Source: UBA7672 sp047601145 (GTDB lineage Bacteria > Pseudomonadota > Alphaproteobacteria > Caulobacterales > Hyphomonadaceae). Taken from it: DNA of 64,000 bases. The DNA lies in contig JASGJW010000001.1 of the NCBI GenBank assembly GCA_047601145.1, positions 248,001 through 312,000 of the forward strand, in the 5' to 3' direction. The first letter of the stretch is position 1. Every line of letters starts with the position of its first letter. Shown one piece after another: positions 8,956 through 16,766 of this stretch. The notes under the pieces were generated by a model, which was not told the origin of the DNA, ran no database searches, and was given only the letters and a program-made list of their open reading frames with translations. The translations under genes were made by a program, and so were the position numbers.

Positions 8956-9642
8956 ATGGCTTCCAGCACTGGCGCCTCACGCTTCGGACGAACGCTTCCT
9001 CCCGACACGCCCTATCGCCGCGCGCAGGACCTGTGGGACAATCGCATGGGTTCGGCCATGAGCCATGCCCGCACCTGGCGGCTCGCCGCTTTTGCGTCTC
9101 TTCTGCTCTCCGGCGCGCTCGGCGCCGCCAGCCTCACGCTGGCCCTTCGACCTGCAGCGGTGCCCTTCGTGATCGAAGCGAGCGAGACCGGGGAAGCCCG
9201 GCTCATCGGTCCGGCGTCAGGGGCCTATGTGCCGGGCGATGCGCAGATTGCCTGGCATCTTGCCCGCTTCATCGACCTTGTCCGCGCCATGCCGTCTGAC
9301 CCTGTTGTGGTGCGACAGAACTGGCTCAAGGCCTATGATTTTGCGACGCAAGCGGGCGCCCAGGCGCTCAACGCCATGGCCAAGGCGGAAGATCCCTTCT
9401 CCAGCATCGGCAAGAAAACGATCGCTGTCGAAGTCCTGTCGGTTGTCCGCGCAAGTCCCAACAGCTTCCAGTTGCGCTGGCGAGAGACAACCTACGCTTC
9501 GGGCGTCCTTCTCAAGGTCGAGCGGTTCACCGGGGTTGCAGCGATCATCGTCGAGGCGCCCTCAACCCCCGAAAGCCTCGCAAAGAACCCACTCGGCCTC
9601 TTCGTTCATTCCTTCACCTGGTCACAGGACCTTCAGCCATGA
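8956..9642 (+). CDS. trbF: TrbF, VirB8-like assembly protein
   Basis: 228 aa. A cytoplasmic N terminus containing NPYRRAQ-like PDTPYRRAQDLWD is followed by a single membrane segment (about residues 38-62) and a periplasmic NTF2-like domain. The domain carries WKAYDFATQ-type and SFQLRWRE motifs and ends in NPLGLFVHSFTWSQDL, characteristic of TrbF. It starts 3 bases after the trbL stop, and its end overlaps the trbG ATG. Confidence 0.93.
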   Translation: MASSTGASRFGRTLPPDTPYRRAQDLWDNRMGSAMSHARTWRLAAFASLLLSGALGAASLTLALRPAAVPFVIEASETGEARLIGPASGAYVPGDAQIAWHLARFIDLVRAMPSDPVVVRQNWLKAYDFATQAGAQALNAMAKAEDPFSSIGKKTIAVEVLSVVRASPNSFQLRWRETTYASGVLLKVERFTGVAAIIVEAPSTPESLAKNPLGLFVHSFTWSQDLQP

Positions 9643-10484
9643 CGCATGCCTCACGCCTTGCCATTGCATCCGCCTTCCTCCTTCTCGCCCAACCCGCGCT
9701 TGCCCAGCCGACGCCCGCAACGAGCGCCGATCCTGCCGCAATCCGCGGCCGGGAGGATGCGAGCCTGGTGGGCGCGCTTACCGAGTTCGCCTACGAGCGC
9801 GGCGCACTTTATGCGGTGGAGGCCTCGCCCCAGCGCATCACCGACATCGCGCTCGAACCTGGCGAGACGCTTCTCTCGGTTTCCGCAGGCGACACGACAA
9901 GGTGGATTGTCGGTGATGCCCGCTCGGGCGCGGGCGCAACAGGCCAGGCGCATGTCCTTGTCAAACCCAATGCGCCAAGGCTTTCGACAAACATGATCAT
10001 CATGACGGACCGGCGGGTCTATCATGTCGAACTCTCCAGCACCGCAGGCCCGGCGATGTCGGCGATTTCCTGGCGCTACCCCGTCGAGATGACGCTACAG
10101 GGCCAGCCCGCACCACCCGCGCCAATGCCGACTGCAGCGCTCCAGCCAGAGCCGGTCTTCTCGCCTCAGTCCCTCAACCTGCGCTACCGCATCGAGGGCG
10201 ATAAGCCTGACTGGCGGCCGCTCTCCGCTTTCGATGATGGCCAGCGGGTGTTCATCGAGATGCCAGCACGCATCGGCGTCATGGAAGCCCCGCCGCTGTT
10301 CGTCATCGGCGATGATGGCCCTGAACTTGTGAACTACCGGCTCCAGGCAAACTTCTACGTTGTCGATCGGCTGTTTGCGCAAGCGGAGCTCCGGCTCGGC
10401 AGCGGCTGGGGACAGAAGACAGTCCGCATCGTCCGGCAAACGCCAATCGCCAGCCTGCCCCAAGCTGGAGATGACCATGGCTGA
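9639..10484 (+). CDS. trbG: TrbG, VirB9-like outer-membrane core protein
   Basis: 281 aa. A signal peptide is cleaved near ALAQ (residues 20-23). The family segments are present: the N-terminal region ending in the LEPGETLLSVSAGDTTRW stretch, the HVLVKP and DRRVYHVEL strands, and a C-terminal domain with YRIEGDKPDWRP and DDGQRVFIEMP. VirB9 proteins form the outer-membrane core with VirB10. The last bases overlap the trbI start. Confidence 0.94.
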   Translation: MTHASRLAIASAFLLLAQPALAQPTPATSADPAAIRGREDASLVGALTEFAYERGALYAVEASPQRITDIALEPGETLLSVSAGDTTRWIVGDARSGAGATGQAHVLVKPNAPRLSTNMIIMTDRRVYHVELSSTAGPAMSAISWRYPVEMTLQGQPAPPAPMPTAALQPEPVFSPQSLNLRYRIEGDKPDWRPLSAFDDGQRVFIEMPARIGVMEAPPLFVIGDDGPELVNYRLQANFYVVDRLFAQAELRLGSGWGQKTVRIVRQTPIASLPQAGDDHG

Positions 10485-11670
10485 GACATCGGCATCACTG
10501 TCCGGGCCCGGACGGAACGAAGGCGAGCCACCTCCCCCGCCTTTGACGGACATCCGTGTGAGGCCGGCCGGGAGCCGCGGCCTCAACAAGAAGGCCATAC
10601 TTATCGCCGCAGGAGGCGCAGGCGCCGTTGTCCTCGGCCTCGCTTCACTCAACTTCTCGTCCGACGCTTCACGCAAACCCTCTGCGCCGGCGCCGATGAT
10701 GTCGGCGCCAGCCCGGCCGGAGATGGCGAAAGGCGCTGTTGGCGGCCTGCCCGCGAACTATGAGCAGGCGGCGGAGTTTGAGCGTGCGCGGCAACTGCCT
10801 GCGCCTCCACAGCTTGGTCCGGCGCTGCCCGGAGATGTCGCGGCGTTCGCGCCTGAGCCCTTGCCGAACTGGCGGCAAGAAGCGGACGAAGACGTGGGGT
10901 TTGCAGGCGGCGTCGAGAAGGAGCCAGATCCGGCAGTTGTCGAAGCCAAGCAGGCTGATCGCTCCGGGCTCTTCTTCGCCGTGCGCGCACCTTCGCCTGC
11001 GGCCATCAGCACCTCGGCCATGCCGCGAATTGAGGCGCCTGTCGTCGTCGCAGCCAAGGGTCTGGTTACGCCCGCCTCGATCGCGAATGCGGGAACAGAG
11101 AGAGCTTTGTTTCCGGGAGCTGTCATTCCCGCAAGCCTTGTCACAGCCATCAACTCGGAAGCGCCAGGTCCCGTCATCGCGCAGGTCAGCCAGACCGTCT
11201 ACGACAGCCGGACAGGACGGATCGTGCTCATTCCGCAAGGCGCACGGCTCGTAGGCGATTATCGATCGGCAACGCGTTACGGTCAGAACCGTATCGTGAT
11301 CCTCTGGTCGCGCCTTGTCATGCCGGATGGGACCGAGATCGCGATCAACGAGCTCGGCAGCGACACAAGTGGCGCTGCGGCCATCCCCGGCTCCGTCGAC
11401 GACCATTGGGGAGACTTGTTCGGGGCGGCAGCATTGGGCACCGCTATCAATATTGGCGTTGCTTCAACCGAAGAGCCGCAGATTGCTTACAATGGCATCG
11501 GAGCATCGACACGCGATCCCGTCGATCAGGCTGTGGCTGAAGGCATTCAGCGCAGTGCGAGCAGTGTGACGAGCCGGGTTGTCGATCGAAGCCTTGCCCT
11601 GCCCCCGACCATCAGGGTCGAGGCGGGCAAGCGGATCGCGGTGATGGTCTCGCGCAGGCTGGAATTTTAG
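10477..11670 (+). CDS. trbI: TrbI, VirB10-like channel protein
   Basis: About 397 aa. ATG 10477 is preferred because GGAG at 10467-10470 is well spaced; the frame is open further upstream inside trbG. One membrane segment (about residues 30-52) precedes a Pro-rich linker. The C-terminal beta-barrel domain follows, with LFPGAVIPASLVTAINSE, RIVLIPQGARLVGDYRS and WSRLVMPDG, the classic VirB10/TrbI blocks. It ends with the normal VSRRLEF-type tail. In Tn4371-like elements a small DUF2274 gene usually follows; none is seen here. The stop overlaps, in convergent orientation, the stop of a sigma-factor remnant. Confidence 0.95.
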   Translation: MAETSASLSGPGRNEGEPPPPPLTDIRVRPAGSRGLNKKAILIAAGGAGAVVLGLASLNFSSDASRKPSAPAPMMSAPARPEMAKGAVGGLPANYEQAAEFERARQLPAPPQLGPALPGDVAAFAPEPLPNWRQEADEDVGFAGGVEKEPDPAVVEAKQADRSGLFFAVRAPSPAAISTSAMPRIEAPVVVAAKGLVTPASIANAGTERALFPGAVIPASLVTAINSEAPGPVIAQVSQTVYDSRTGRIVLIPQGARLVGDYRSATRYGQNRIVILWSRLVMPDGTEIAINELGSDTSGAAAIPGSVDDHWGDLFGAAALGTAINIGVASTEEPQIAYNGIGASTRDPVDQAVAEGIQRSASSVTSRVVDRSLALPPTIRVEAGKRIAVMVSRRLEF

Positions 11671-11708
11671 TCGTCGTTCTCGGCGAGTTGTTTGAGCGCC
11701 AGGTGGAT
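11667..11708 (-). pseudogene. Remnant: last 13 codons of a second ECF sigma-factor gene
   Basis: Read on the minus strand this stretch encodes IHLALKQLAENDD and a stop, identical in protein to the end of the intact sigma gene at 13681-14187. I count six base differences in 42, all synonymous. Similarity ends abruptly upstream of the Ile codon. The remnant overlaps the trbI stop. It indicates that a homologous sigma gene once abutted trbI and was replaced by the lipoprotein gene region. Confidence 0.75.
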
Positions 11709-11827
11709 AGCAAGCATGAATCCACCGATAGTATGGGTGATCGTATGGTCCTGATCTGATGACTTTGCCTTCCTATCGCCCCGATCTAAAGTTCGAAATG
11801 ACAGCCGCAGGCAGGTGGGGGCAAGTC

Positions 11828-13615
11828 ATGAGGAAAACGAGAGCTCTTTGGAGCTGCGTTGCGGCGATATCCCTGTGTGGTTGTCAGAGCCTCACAGTGC
11901 TGGCGCTCAAAACCTTCGACCAGAAGCCGTACGAAATGGAGATCGCGGCCAAACCACTCGCGACAAACACTCTTACCGCCGGCGCAAGCGTGATCGGGCC
12001 TCTACCTGCGGCCAAGGCGACCGGTGGCGAGGCAGAGCGCCAGCCTTCAAGCGATGACCTTGATGCGCCGCAGCTTGCATCCGAACGCACAGACCTGCGC
12101 GGTCGCGGTGACGGCCTCATGGTCGATGATCGAGTAGTTGTGACTGGCTACAAGGAAGGCGCCCATCGTGCTCCGGATTATTCGCGTGAACAGGTTGCCG
12201 CAATGGTTTGCGCGCGCCGAAGCGAGGGAAACGCTGGCAGACTGAAGTCGGCACAGCAAGCCTACGCAGCAACCGTGGCAGCCTACGATGTGCGCGCGGC
12301 CTATCTTGCCGGCAAGCGCACCGGCAAGGAAGTCGACGCAGCCGAGCGCAAGCGTCAGGATGCGGTCAAGTCCATGAACAGCAGCCTGTTCGCCGGCATG
12401 TTTGGCGAACGCTCCAAAAAGGCTGACTTGCCCAAGCCCGAGCGAGACGGGATCGTGCTGGAGAACCCGGATCTCTACACCTTCACCGAAAATGGCCGAG
12501 CCGTCATGGCTGTTTATGGCGAAGTGCGAAACACGACGCTGACGCGCATCGAATTGCCCCCGGTGACGCTGGTTGCGATTGACGGATGGGACTTCATCCT
12601 CGCTGCCCAGACCCTGCTCCTGCCCTTTGACGCGCTTGAGCCCGGTGAAACCAGGTCTTTCGATATCCGCTTCCTCAATCCGCCTGACACGACCTACGAA
12701 GTCTACGTTCACTTCGCCCCGCCCTTCGAATACCGGCTGCGGCGCGAATGTGACCCGGCGGATACTGCGCCCGACAAGGCTGCGATCGCGCCACGTTCTG
12801 CCGCCGATGCTGCGCGCGTTACTTCGGCGCTGCACACCGCATCTGAATTAAACCTGCTCACGGATGTCTATCGCAAGGAAGCGGAAGCCGCCTGGGGCCT
12901 GCGCGCATGCGGGAACCCGGGAGAAGATCCTGCCGACGATCCGAACAAGCCGCGCAACGCCTTTCAGATAGTTCCTGGCGGCGGCGGCGAGCGCCGCAGC
13001 TTCGGTATTTCTCTCAACCTCGACAAGTTCAACCGGGAAGGCCTGTGCGCTGCGTGGTCGCGTCGTCCTCCCTGGCGCGAAAGCTTTGCCCTTGGAGAGG
13101 CGAGCGATGAGGCCTGGGGCGCCCTGTTGGCGAAGGAAGAAGCAACAAGACGACTAAAAAGCGGACAGGGCGCTCAGTCAGAAGTCGACGAGGCGGACAG
13201 TGCTTTCACGCGGGCCTATGCGACCTTCAGAACTCTCGGAGCCAAAGCACTTGCCCGCGCCGGGAAGGGTATCCCTGATGTTGAGGTCGCCGTCTCTGCT
13301 TCGACCTTTGGTTACGATCAACTGTCGAAGGCCTTTGACGGCGCAGACATTTCGAGCGTCGGCTTTTTCGTCGACATTGAAGGTACGGTGCAAAATACGG
13401 CCGGGACAGCACGCACTGTCGGCGCCCTTGTGTTGGCGCTGGTTGATAGGCTGGAGCAACCCCTACTGACGTTCCGGTTGGAGGAAGGGTTCGAGCTTGC
13501 GCCGGGCGAGTCGCGCAAGTTTCAGCAGCGCGTCTATTTCAGCGACCCTGTGCGGCGGCGAGATTCAAAGGATGCTCCGCCCTGGGAGATCCGCGTTGGC
13601 GTCGTTGGGCGCTGA
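11828..13615 (+). CDS. Large lipoprotein of unknown function with two FxLYD/DUF3426-like repeats
   Basis: About 595 aa. ATG 11828 is chosen over the in-frame ATG 11759 because AGGTGGGGG lies just upstream and the protein then begins with a lipoprotein signal (SLCGCQS lipobox). Two similar beta-rich modules are visible. One has YGEVRNTTLTRIELPP and LEPGETRSFDIRF (about residues 220-290). The other has IEGTVQNTAGTARTVGAL and LAPGESRKFQQRVYF near the C terminus. Both resemble the N-x-T...L-x-PGE...F pattern of FxLYD/DUF3426 domains. I do not recognise the whole protein. It lies between two homologous sigma-gene ends, so it looks inserted. Possible roles in the mating channel or surface exclusion are guesses. 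Confidence 0.8.
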   Translation: MRKTRALWSCVAAISLCGCQSLTVLALKTFDQKPYEMEIAAKPLATNTLTAGASVIGPLPAAKATGGEAERQPSSDDLDAPQLASERTDLRGRGDGLMVDDRVVVTGYKEGAHRAPDYSREQVAAMVCARRSEGNAGRLKSAQQAYAATVAAYDVRAAYLAGKRTGKEVDAAERKRQDAVKSMNSSLFAGMFGERSKKADLPKPERDGIVLENPDLYTFTENGRAVMAVYGEVRNTTLTRIELPPVTLVAIDGWDFILAAQTLLLPFDALEPGETRSFDIRFLNPPDTTYEVYVHFAPPFEYRLRRECDPADTAPDKAAIAPRSAADAARVTSALHTASELNLLTDVYRKEAEAAWGLRACGNPGEDPADDPNKPRNAFQIVPGGGGERRSFGISLNLDKFNREGLCAAWSRRPPWRESFALGEASDEAWGALLAKEEATRRLKSGQGAQSEVDEADSAFTRAYATFRTLGAKALARAGKGIPDVEVAVSASTFGYDQLSKAFDGADISSVGFFVDIEGTVQNTAGTARTVGALVLALVDRLEQPLLTFRLEEGFELAPGESRKFQQRVYFSDPVRRRDSKDAPPWEIRVGVVGR

Positions 13616-13680
13616 CCCGCCGCGAGGCTCAAAGTCAGAGTCGACAAACCTATCGCGGTAGTCCGGTGGTGGATTTGGTT

Positions 13681-14187
13681 TTAGTCGTCGTTTTCTGCGA
13701 GCTGCTTCAACGCCAGGTGGATGTGCTTCTCCACGGCCTTGATGGAAATTCCCATTCGTCTCGCGATTTGCGGATATGTGGCTTCCTCGATACGATGAAG
13801 AAGGAATACTTCTCGCCGTCGTGGTGGCATCTGGTCGATGATCAGCATCACGCGCTTCAGACGCTGAGTTCCGATGAGGGCGCGTTCGGGGTCAGCCCCT
13901 GGATCCACGACAGTCTCGCCGACATCAACGGAGACGGCCGCTGGACGCGTCTTCCGACGCCGTAGCCTGTCTATCGCGACACAGCGCACCACGCGCGATA
14001 GCAGGCGATCGGGAGAACGGATCTCCTCCTTTTGGGAAGTTTCGACGACTTTCAGGAAGGCATCCTGAACAACGTCCTCGGCTTCCTGGCTGCCGGCTCG
14101 TCGGGCAATGCCGGTTAGGCTACGGCGCCTATCGACAAAGGCGCGCTGCAGGCCTGTGTAACCTCTTGTGTCGCGGGGCATGTCCAC
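13681..14187 (-). CDS. ECF-type RNA polymerase sigma factor
   Basis: 168 aa with sigma region 2 (SQEAEDVVQDAFLKVVE, about residues 33-49, and RSPDRLLSRVVRCVAIDRLR) and region 4 (LIIDQMPPRRREVFLLHRIE and YPQIARRMGISIKAVEKHI, a helix-turn-helix). This is the layout of FecI-like ECF sigma factors. No anti-sigma or FecR-like gene is adjacent. It is divergent from the XRE regulator gene, with an inverted repeat between them. It converges on the lipoprotein gene. Target promoters are unknown; the transfer operon is one candidate. Confidence 0.88.
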   Translation of the reverse strand: MDMPRDTRGYTGLQRAFVDRRRSLTGIARRAGSQEAEDVVQDAFLKVVETSQKEEIRSPDRLLSRVVRCVAIDRLRRRKTRPAAVSVDVGETVVDPGADPERALIGTQRLKRVMLIIDQMPPRRREVFLLHRIEEATYPQIARRMGISIKAVEKHIHLALKQLAENDD

Positions 14188-14210
14188 ATTTTCCGCGTTT
14201 CTCTAAAAGT

Positions 14211-14239
14211 CGTGGTCGGGGACCTAAGGAACGACCACG
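14211..14239. promoter_or_regulatory. Inverted repeat in the sigma/XRE divergent promoter region
   Basis: CGTGGTCG at 14211-14218 is matched exactly by its reverse complement CGACCACG at 14232-14239 with a 13-base spacer. It lies between the starts of the divergent sigma-factor and XRE-regulator genes, where an autoregulatory operator would be expected. A TATAAC box at 14264-14269 could be the -10 of the XRE gene, but no good -35 is visible. Confidence 0.45.
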
Positions 14240-14307
14240 CACTTCCAGATTTAATATGTAGGCTATAACCCGTAGTTTAATGTTCATTCAAGGGGTGCTT
14301 TGCCCTT

Positions 14308-14586
14308 ATGAATGGGCGGGCGCTTCTTGCTTGGAACCTAAGGCGCATACGGACACTGCGAGGCCTCTCCCAAGAAAGGCTCGCCGCTGATGCGGAAACG
14401 GATCGCGCTTATGTGAGCGAACTCGAGCGCGAGGATGGGAACGCTACAGTAGATCTCCTGGATCGATTGGCCCGAGTACTGGACGTGGAGATCGGGGAGT
14501 TTTTCGTAAAGCCGCCTTCTGGCTCACGTCGACCGAAGCCGCTTCCCAAGGGACGCCGACCAACAAACGTCCGGCCTGCGCGTTAG
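14308..14586 (+). CDS. XRE-family transcriptional regulator
   Basis: 92 aa. Residues 8-65 form a standard HTH_3 domain (NLRRIRTLRGLSQERLAADA, then TDRAYVSELEREDGNATVD) closing with VLDVEIGEFF. The C-terminal 25 residues are basic and Pro-rich, probably unstructured. It is divergent from the ECF sigma gene across an inverted repeat and convergent with the RiPP operon's last gene 52 bases downstream. It may belong to either the conjugative element or the RiPP island; position favours the element. Confidence 0.85.
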   Translation: MNGRALLAWNLRRIRTLRGLSQERLAADAETDRAYVSELEREDGNATVDLLDRLARVLDVEIGEFFVKPPSGSRRPKPLPKGRRPTNVRPAR

Positions 14587-14637
14587 GCCAATCCGTTCGG
14601 AGCTGTACGCCCCCTATGCGGGCGACGAACGATTGAC

Positions 14638-15804
14638 TCAGCGTCGCGCCGCAAGCTGTTGATCCCATTCACGCTGCACGTCTTTTCGTCCGGGCGTCGT
14701 CAGGCGAGCGGTTCGGGCAGCGACCGCCCAGGCCATGTTTCTGGTAAGATCGACAAGATTGTCGCTTAGGCTCGCAAGCAGCCTGGTGCGGTAGGAATTG
14801 ACGGTGCTCGTAGTTTCCGGAGCCAGTACAATAGCCGGCATGTCGTCGTCGGAGACAAACGCCAAGGCATTGTCGATGGAGATGCCCTCAACCGTTACGC
14901 CAAAAAGCGCCCGCGCCGTTCTCACTCCGAGCCGAAGGGTGTTGAGAAGACCCATGCTGCGGGCAGCATCAGCGAGCGCGCCCAGCTGTTCTGGGGTGCA
15001 GGAGACCAGGTAGGCGGCAATGTCCCAAGCATGAGCGCCGACAGGCTCTCGTTGGGCTACGGCTTTTGCAATGCTCATACACGAAAGCAGAGCAGCGTGC
15101 TTGCGGGTCAGGACCGGCACCTGCGCATTTCCGACCGATGCATGCGTACGCTCGTTCCAAAACGCCTCGAGTGAACGAGGCGCAGGGCAGTCGGGCTGCT
15201 GAATACGGTGATGAAGGTCGATCGGCGCCTTGCCCTGCCCGTAATAATGCTGTTCGCCGAGAAAAGTCCGCCACCAGATCGTGTCGGCGCCTCGCGGGGC
15301 CATGAAGCCAGTGGCCTTGATCACCTCGCCGGCGCGTCTGAAGTCTTTGCGACGCACCAAGAGATCGATATCCGTGGAAGGGCGAATAAATGCGTCACCA
15401 TGCAATGCCGCCAGGGCGACAGGACCTTTAAGCCCGATCACGTCTATCCCTGCCGTTCCAAGCGCCTCGACGACCTTTCGTAAGGTGACCATGTGGGCGC
15501 CATTGAGGGAGATGGTAAGCGCGCGATAACGCGCAGTCGTCTGGAGAACACTGTCAGGCATCGCTAGCCCGCTTGCCTCAAGCGCGCGAGCAGCCACAAG
15601 CAGGACCCGGTTGTTCTGGGCGATCCGAAGAAAGCGCTCCCAGTCGATGTCCGACGGAATTGCATCGATGCGACAATCCCTGCGCAGCGCCCCTCGCAAC
15701 AGTTCACCAAGGAGCGCAACCTCCGGCCCGCCACTGGCTACGACGGGTTCGACAAGAACAACGCCTAGAGGCGCGTTGCCTGCAACTGGCGTCGGCTGGG
15801 GCAT
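14638..15804 (-). CDS. Nucleotidyltransferase (PF14907-type) of the lasso-like RiPP operon
   Basis: 388 aa, resembling the NTP_transf_5 family. The active-site pattern is visible as GLKGPVALAALHGDAFIRPS followed by TDIDLLV (DID at about residues 145-147), with IDLHHRI further on. Such enzymes recur in lasso-peptide operons of the paeninodin type beside the peptide kinase. Their exact reaction on the peptide is not settled; nucleotidyl transfer to the phosphorylated peptide is an inference. It is the last gene of the operon. Its start overlaps the kinase stop (ATGA). A second member of the family lies at 59039-60346. Confidence 0.8.
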   Translation of the reverse strand: MPQPTPVAGNAPLGVVLVEPVVASGGPEVALLGELLRGALRRDCRIDAIPSDIDWERFLRIAQNNRVLLVAARALEASGLAMPDSVLQTTARYRALTISLNGAHMVTLRKVVEALGTAGIDVIGLKGPVALAALHGDAFIRPSTDIDLLVRRKDFRRAGEVIKATGFMAPRGADTIWWRTFLGEQHYYGQGKAPIDLHHRIQQPDCPAPRSLEAFWNERTHASVGNAQVPVLTRKHAALLSCMSIAKAVAQREPVGAHAWDIAAYLVSCTPEQLGALADAARSMGLLNTLRLGVRTARALFGVTVEGISIDNALAFVSDDDMPAIVLAPETTSTVNSYRTRLLASLSDNLVDLTRNMAWAVAARTARLTTPGRKDVQREWDQQLAARR

Positions 15805-16766
15805 CAGGAAGAAACCCCCTCAGGCTTTGATGCGCGCTTTTCCGCGTGACGTGCGAGATCATCTTCGACGCATCGAATGATCTCATCGAGACCATCAAGC
15901 CGATTGGGCGTGATCAACCGCGCGACACGGACGTGCGAGGCAAGCGATGCGCACTGTGAAAAGTGACGCTTGGTCTCCTCGCCTGACCATGGTTTGCCCT
16001 CGAAGAGAGGTACGTAGGAGAAGCGCATGACGGCCTTGAGCGCGTCATTTGCCGGAAGTTCCAAAATGGCCGCGCGATCCTGACGGTCGAGCACGTAGAT
16101 TGCGGCAACCTCGCGCGGGGCATAAGCGAATGCACCGTTCAGTCGCCGCAGCTGCTTTGGAAAATCCGCGATTGGCGCGGCAAGTTTCTCAGCGCCCTGA
16201 AGAACAAAACGTTCTGCGCAATCTGCGACAAGCTTGACGCTTGGAAATCCCGGCGTTGCCACTGGCCGCCCCGAGGCGAATGACAATGCCAGGAGGTCGT
16301 CGGTAAAAAGCTGGTGGCCGCGTTCGATCGCAGCAGCCGTCGTCGTTGACTTGCCCGCACCCTTATCGCCCACAAAGGCGGCAACACGCCCTCCAATAGA
16401 AACTGCACTGGCGTGCAGGACGAGCCGTTCGCGCATGTGCAGAAGGAGCGCCATCACCGGACCAAGAAGCGGAAGACGCAAGAGAGCTTCGCTGGCCTCT
16501 GGCGCCGGATCGATGTCGATGTCGGACGTCCCGCGGATCAGGAACGAGCCAACCAGCGGCCAATATAGGTACTGATCCAGGGCGCCATAGCGATAGTAGG
16601 AGCGATCGGTATGAGGCGCACGCTCTGCTATCGGACAGATCCGAATGCGGATGTCGACAGCGGATGTCGAAGAAGCAGGCTCGAATTCCGGCAAGGGAAG
16701 ATCGGAGGAGAATACAAGGCCAAACGCCTGTCGAAGATGCGCGCGAGATGCTTCGCTAGCCACCAC
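15804..16766 (-). CDS. HPr-kinase-like peptide kinase of the lasso-like RiPP operon
   Basis: 320 aa from a GTG start that overlaps the end of the upstream cyclase gene. The core matches HPr-kinase-like proteins: LHASAVSIGGRVAAF, a P-loop GDKGAGKST (about residues 133-141), and FTDDLLALS (Asp pair about 156-157). The HPr kinase/phosphorylase N-terminal domain is missing, as in ThcoK/PadeK-type enzymes that phosphorylate a serine of lasso precursors. The substrate would be the precursor encoded at 19111-19293, whose C-terminal half has several Ser/Thr residues. That assignment is by context. Confidence 0.82.
   Translation of the reverse strand: MVASEASRAHLRQAFGLVFSSDLPLPEFEPASSTSAVDIRIRICPIAERAPHTDRSYYRYGALDQYLYWPLVGSFLIRGTSDIDIDPAPEASEALLRLPLLGPVMALLLHMRERLVLHASAVSIGGRVAAFVGDKGAGKSTTTAAAIERGHQLFTDDLLALSFASGRPVATPGFPSVKLVADCAERFVLQGAEKLAAPIADFPKQLRRLNGAFAYAPREVAAIYVLDRQDRAAILELPANDALKAVMRFSYVPLFEGKPWSGEETKRHFSQCASLASHVRVARLITPNRLDGLDEIIRCVEDDLARHAEKRASKPEGVSS

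Noticed and set aside
11667..13723. Insertion-sequence target duplication around the lipoprotein gene
   Set aside because: The two 42-base copies differ at six synonymous sites, and no transposase or terminal inverted repeats are present.
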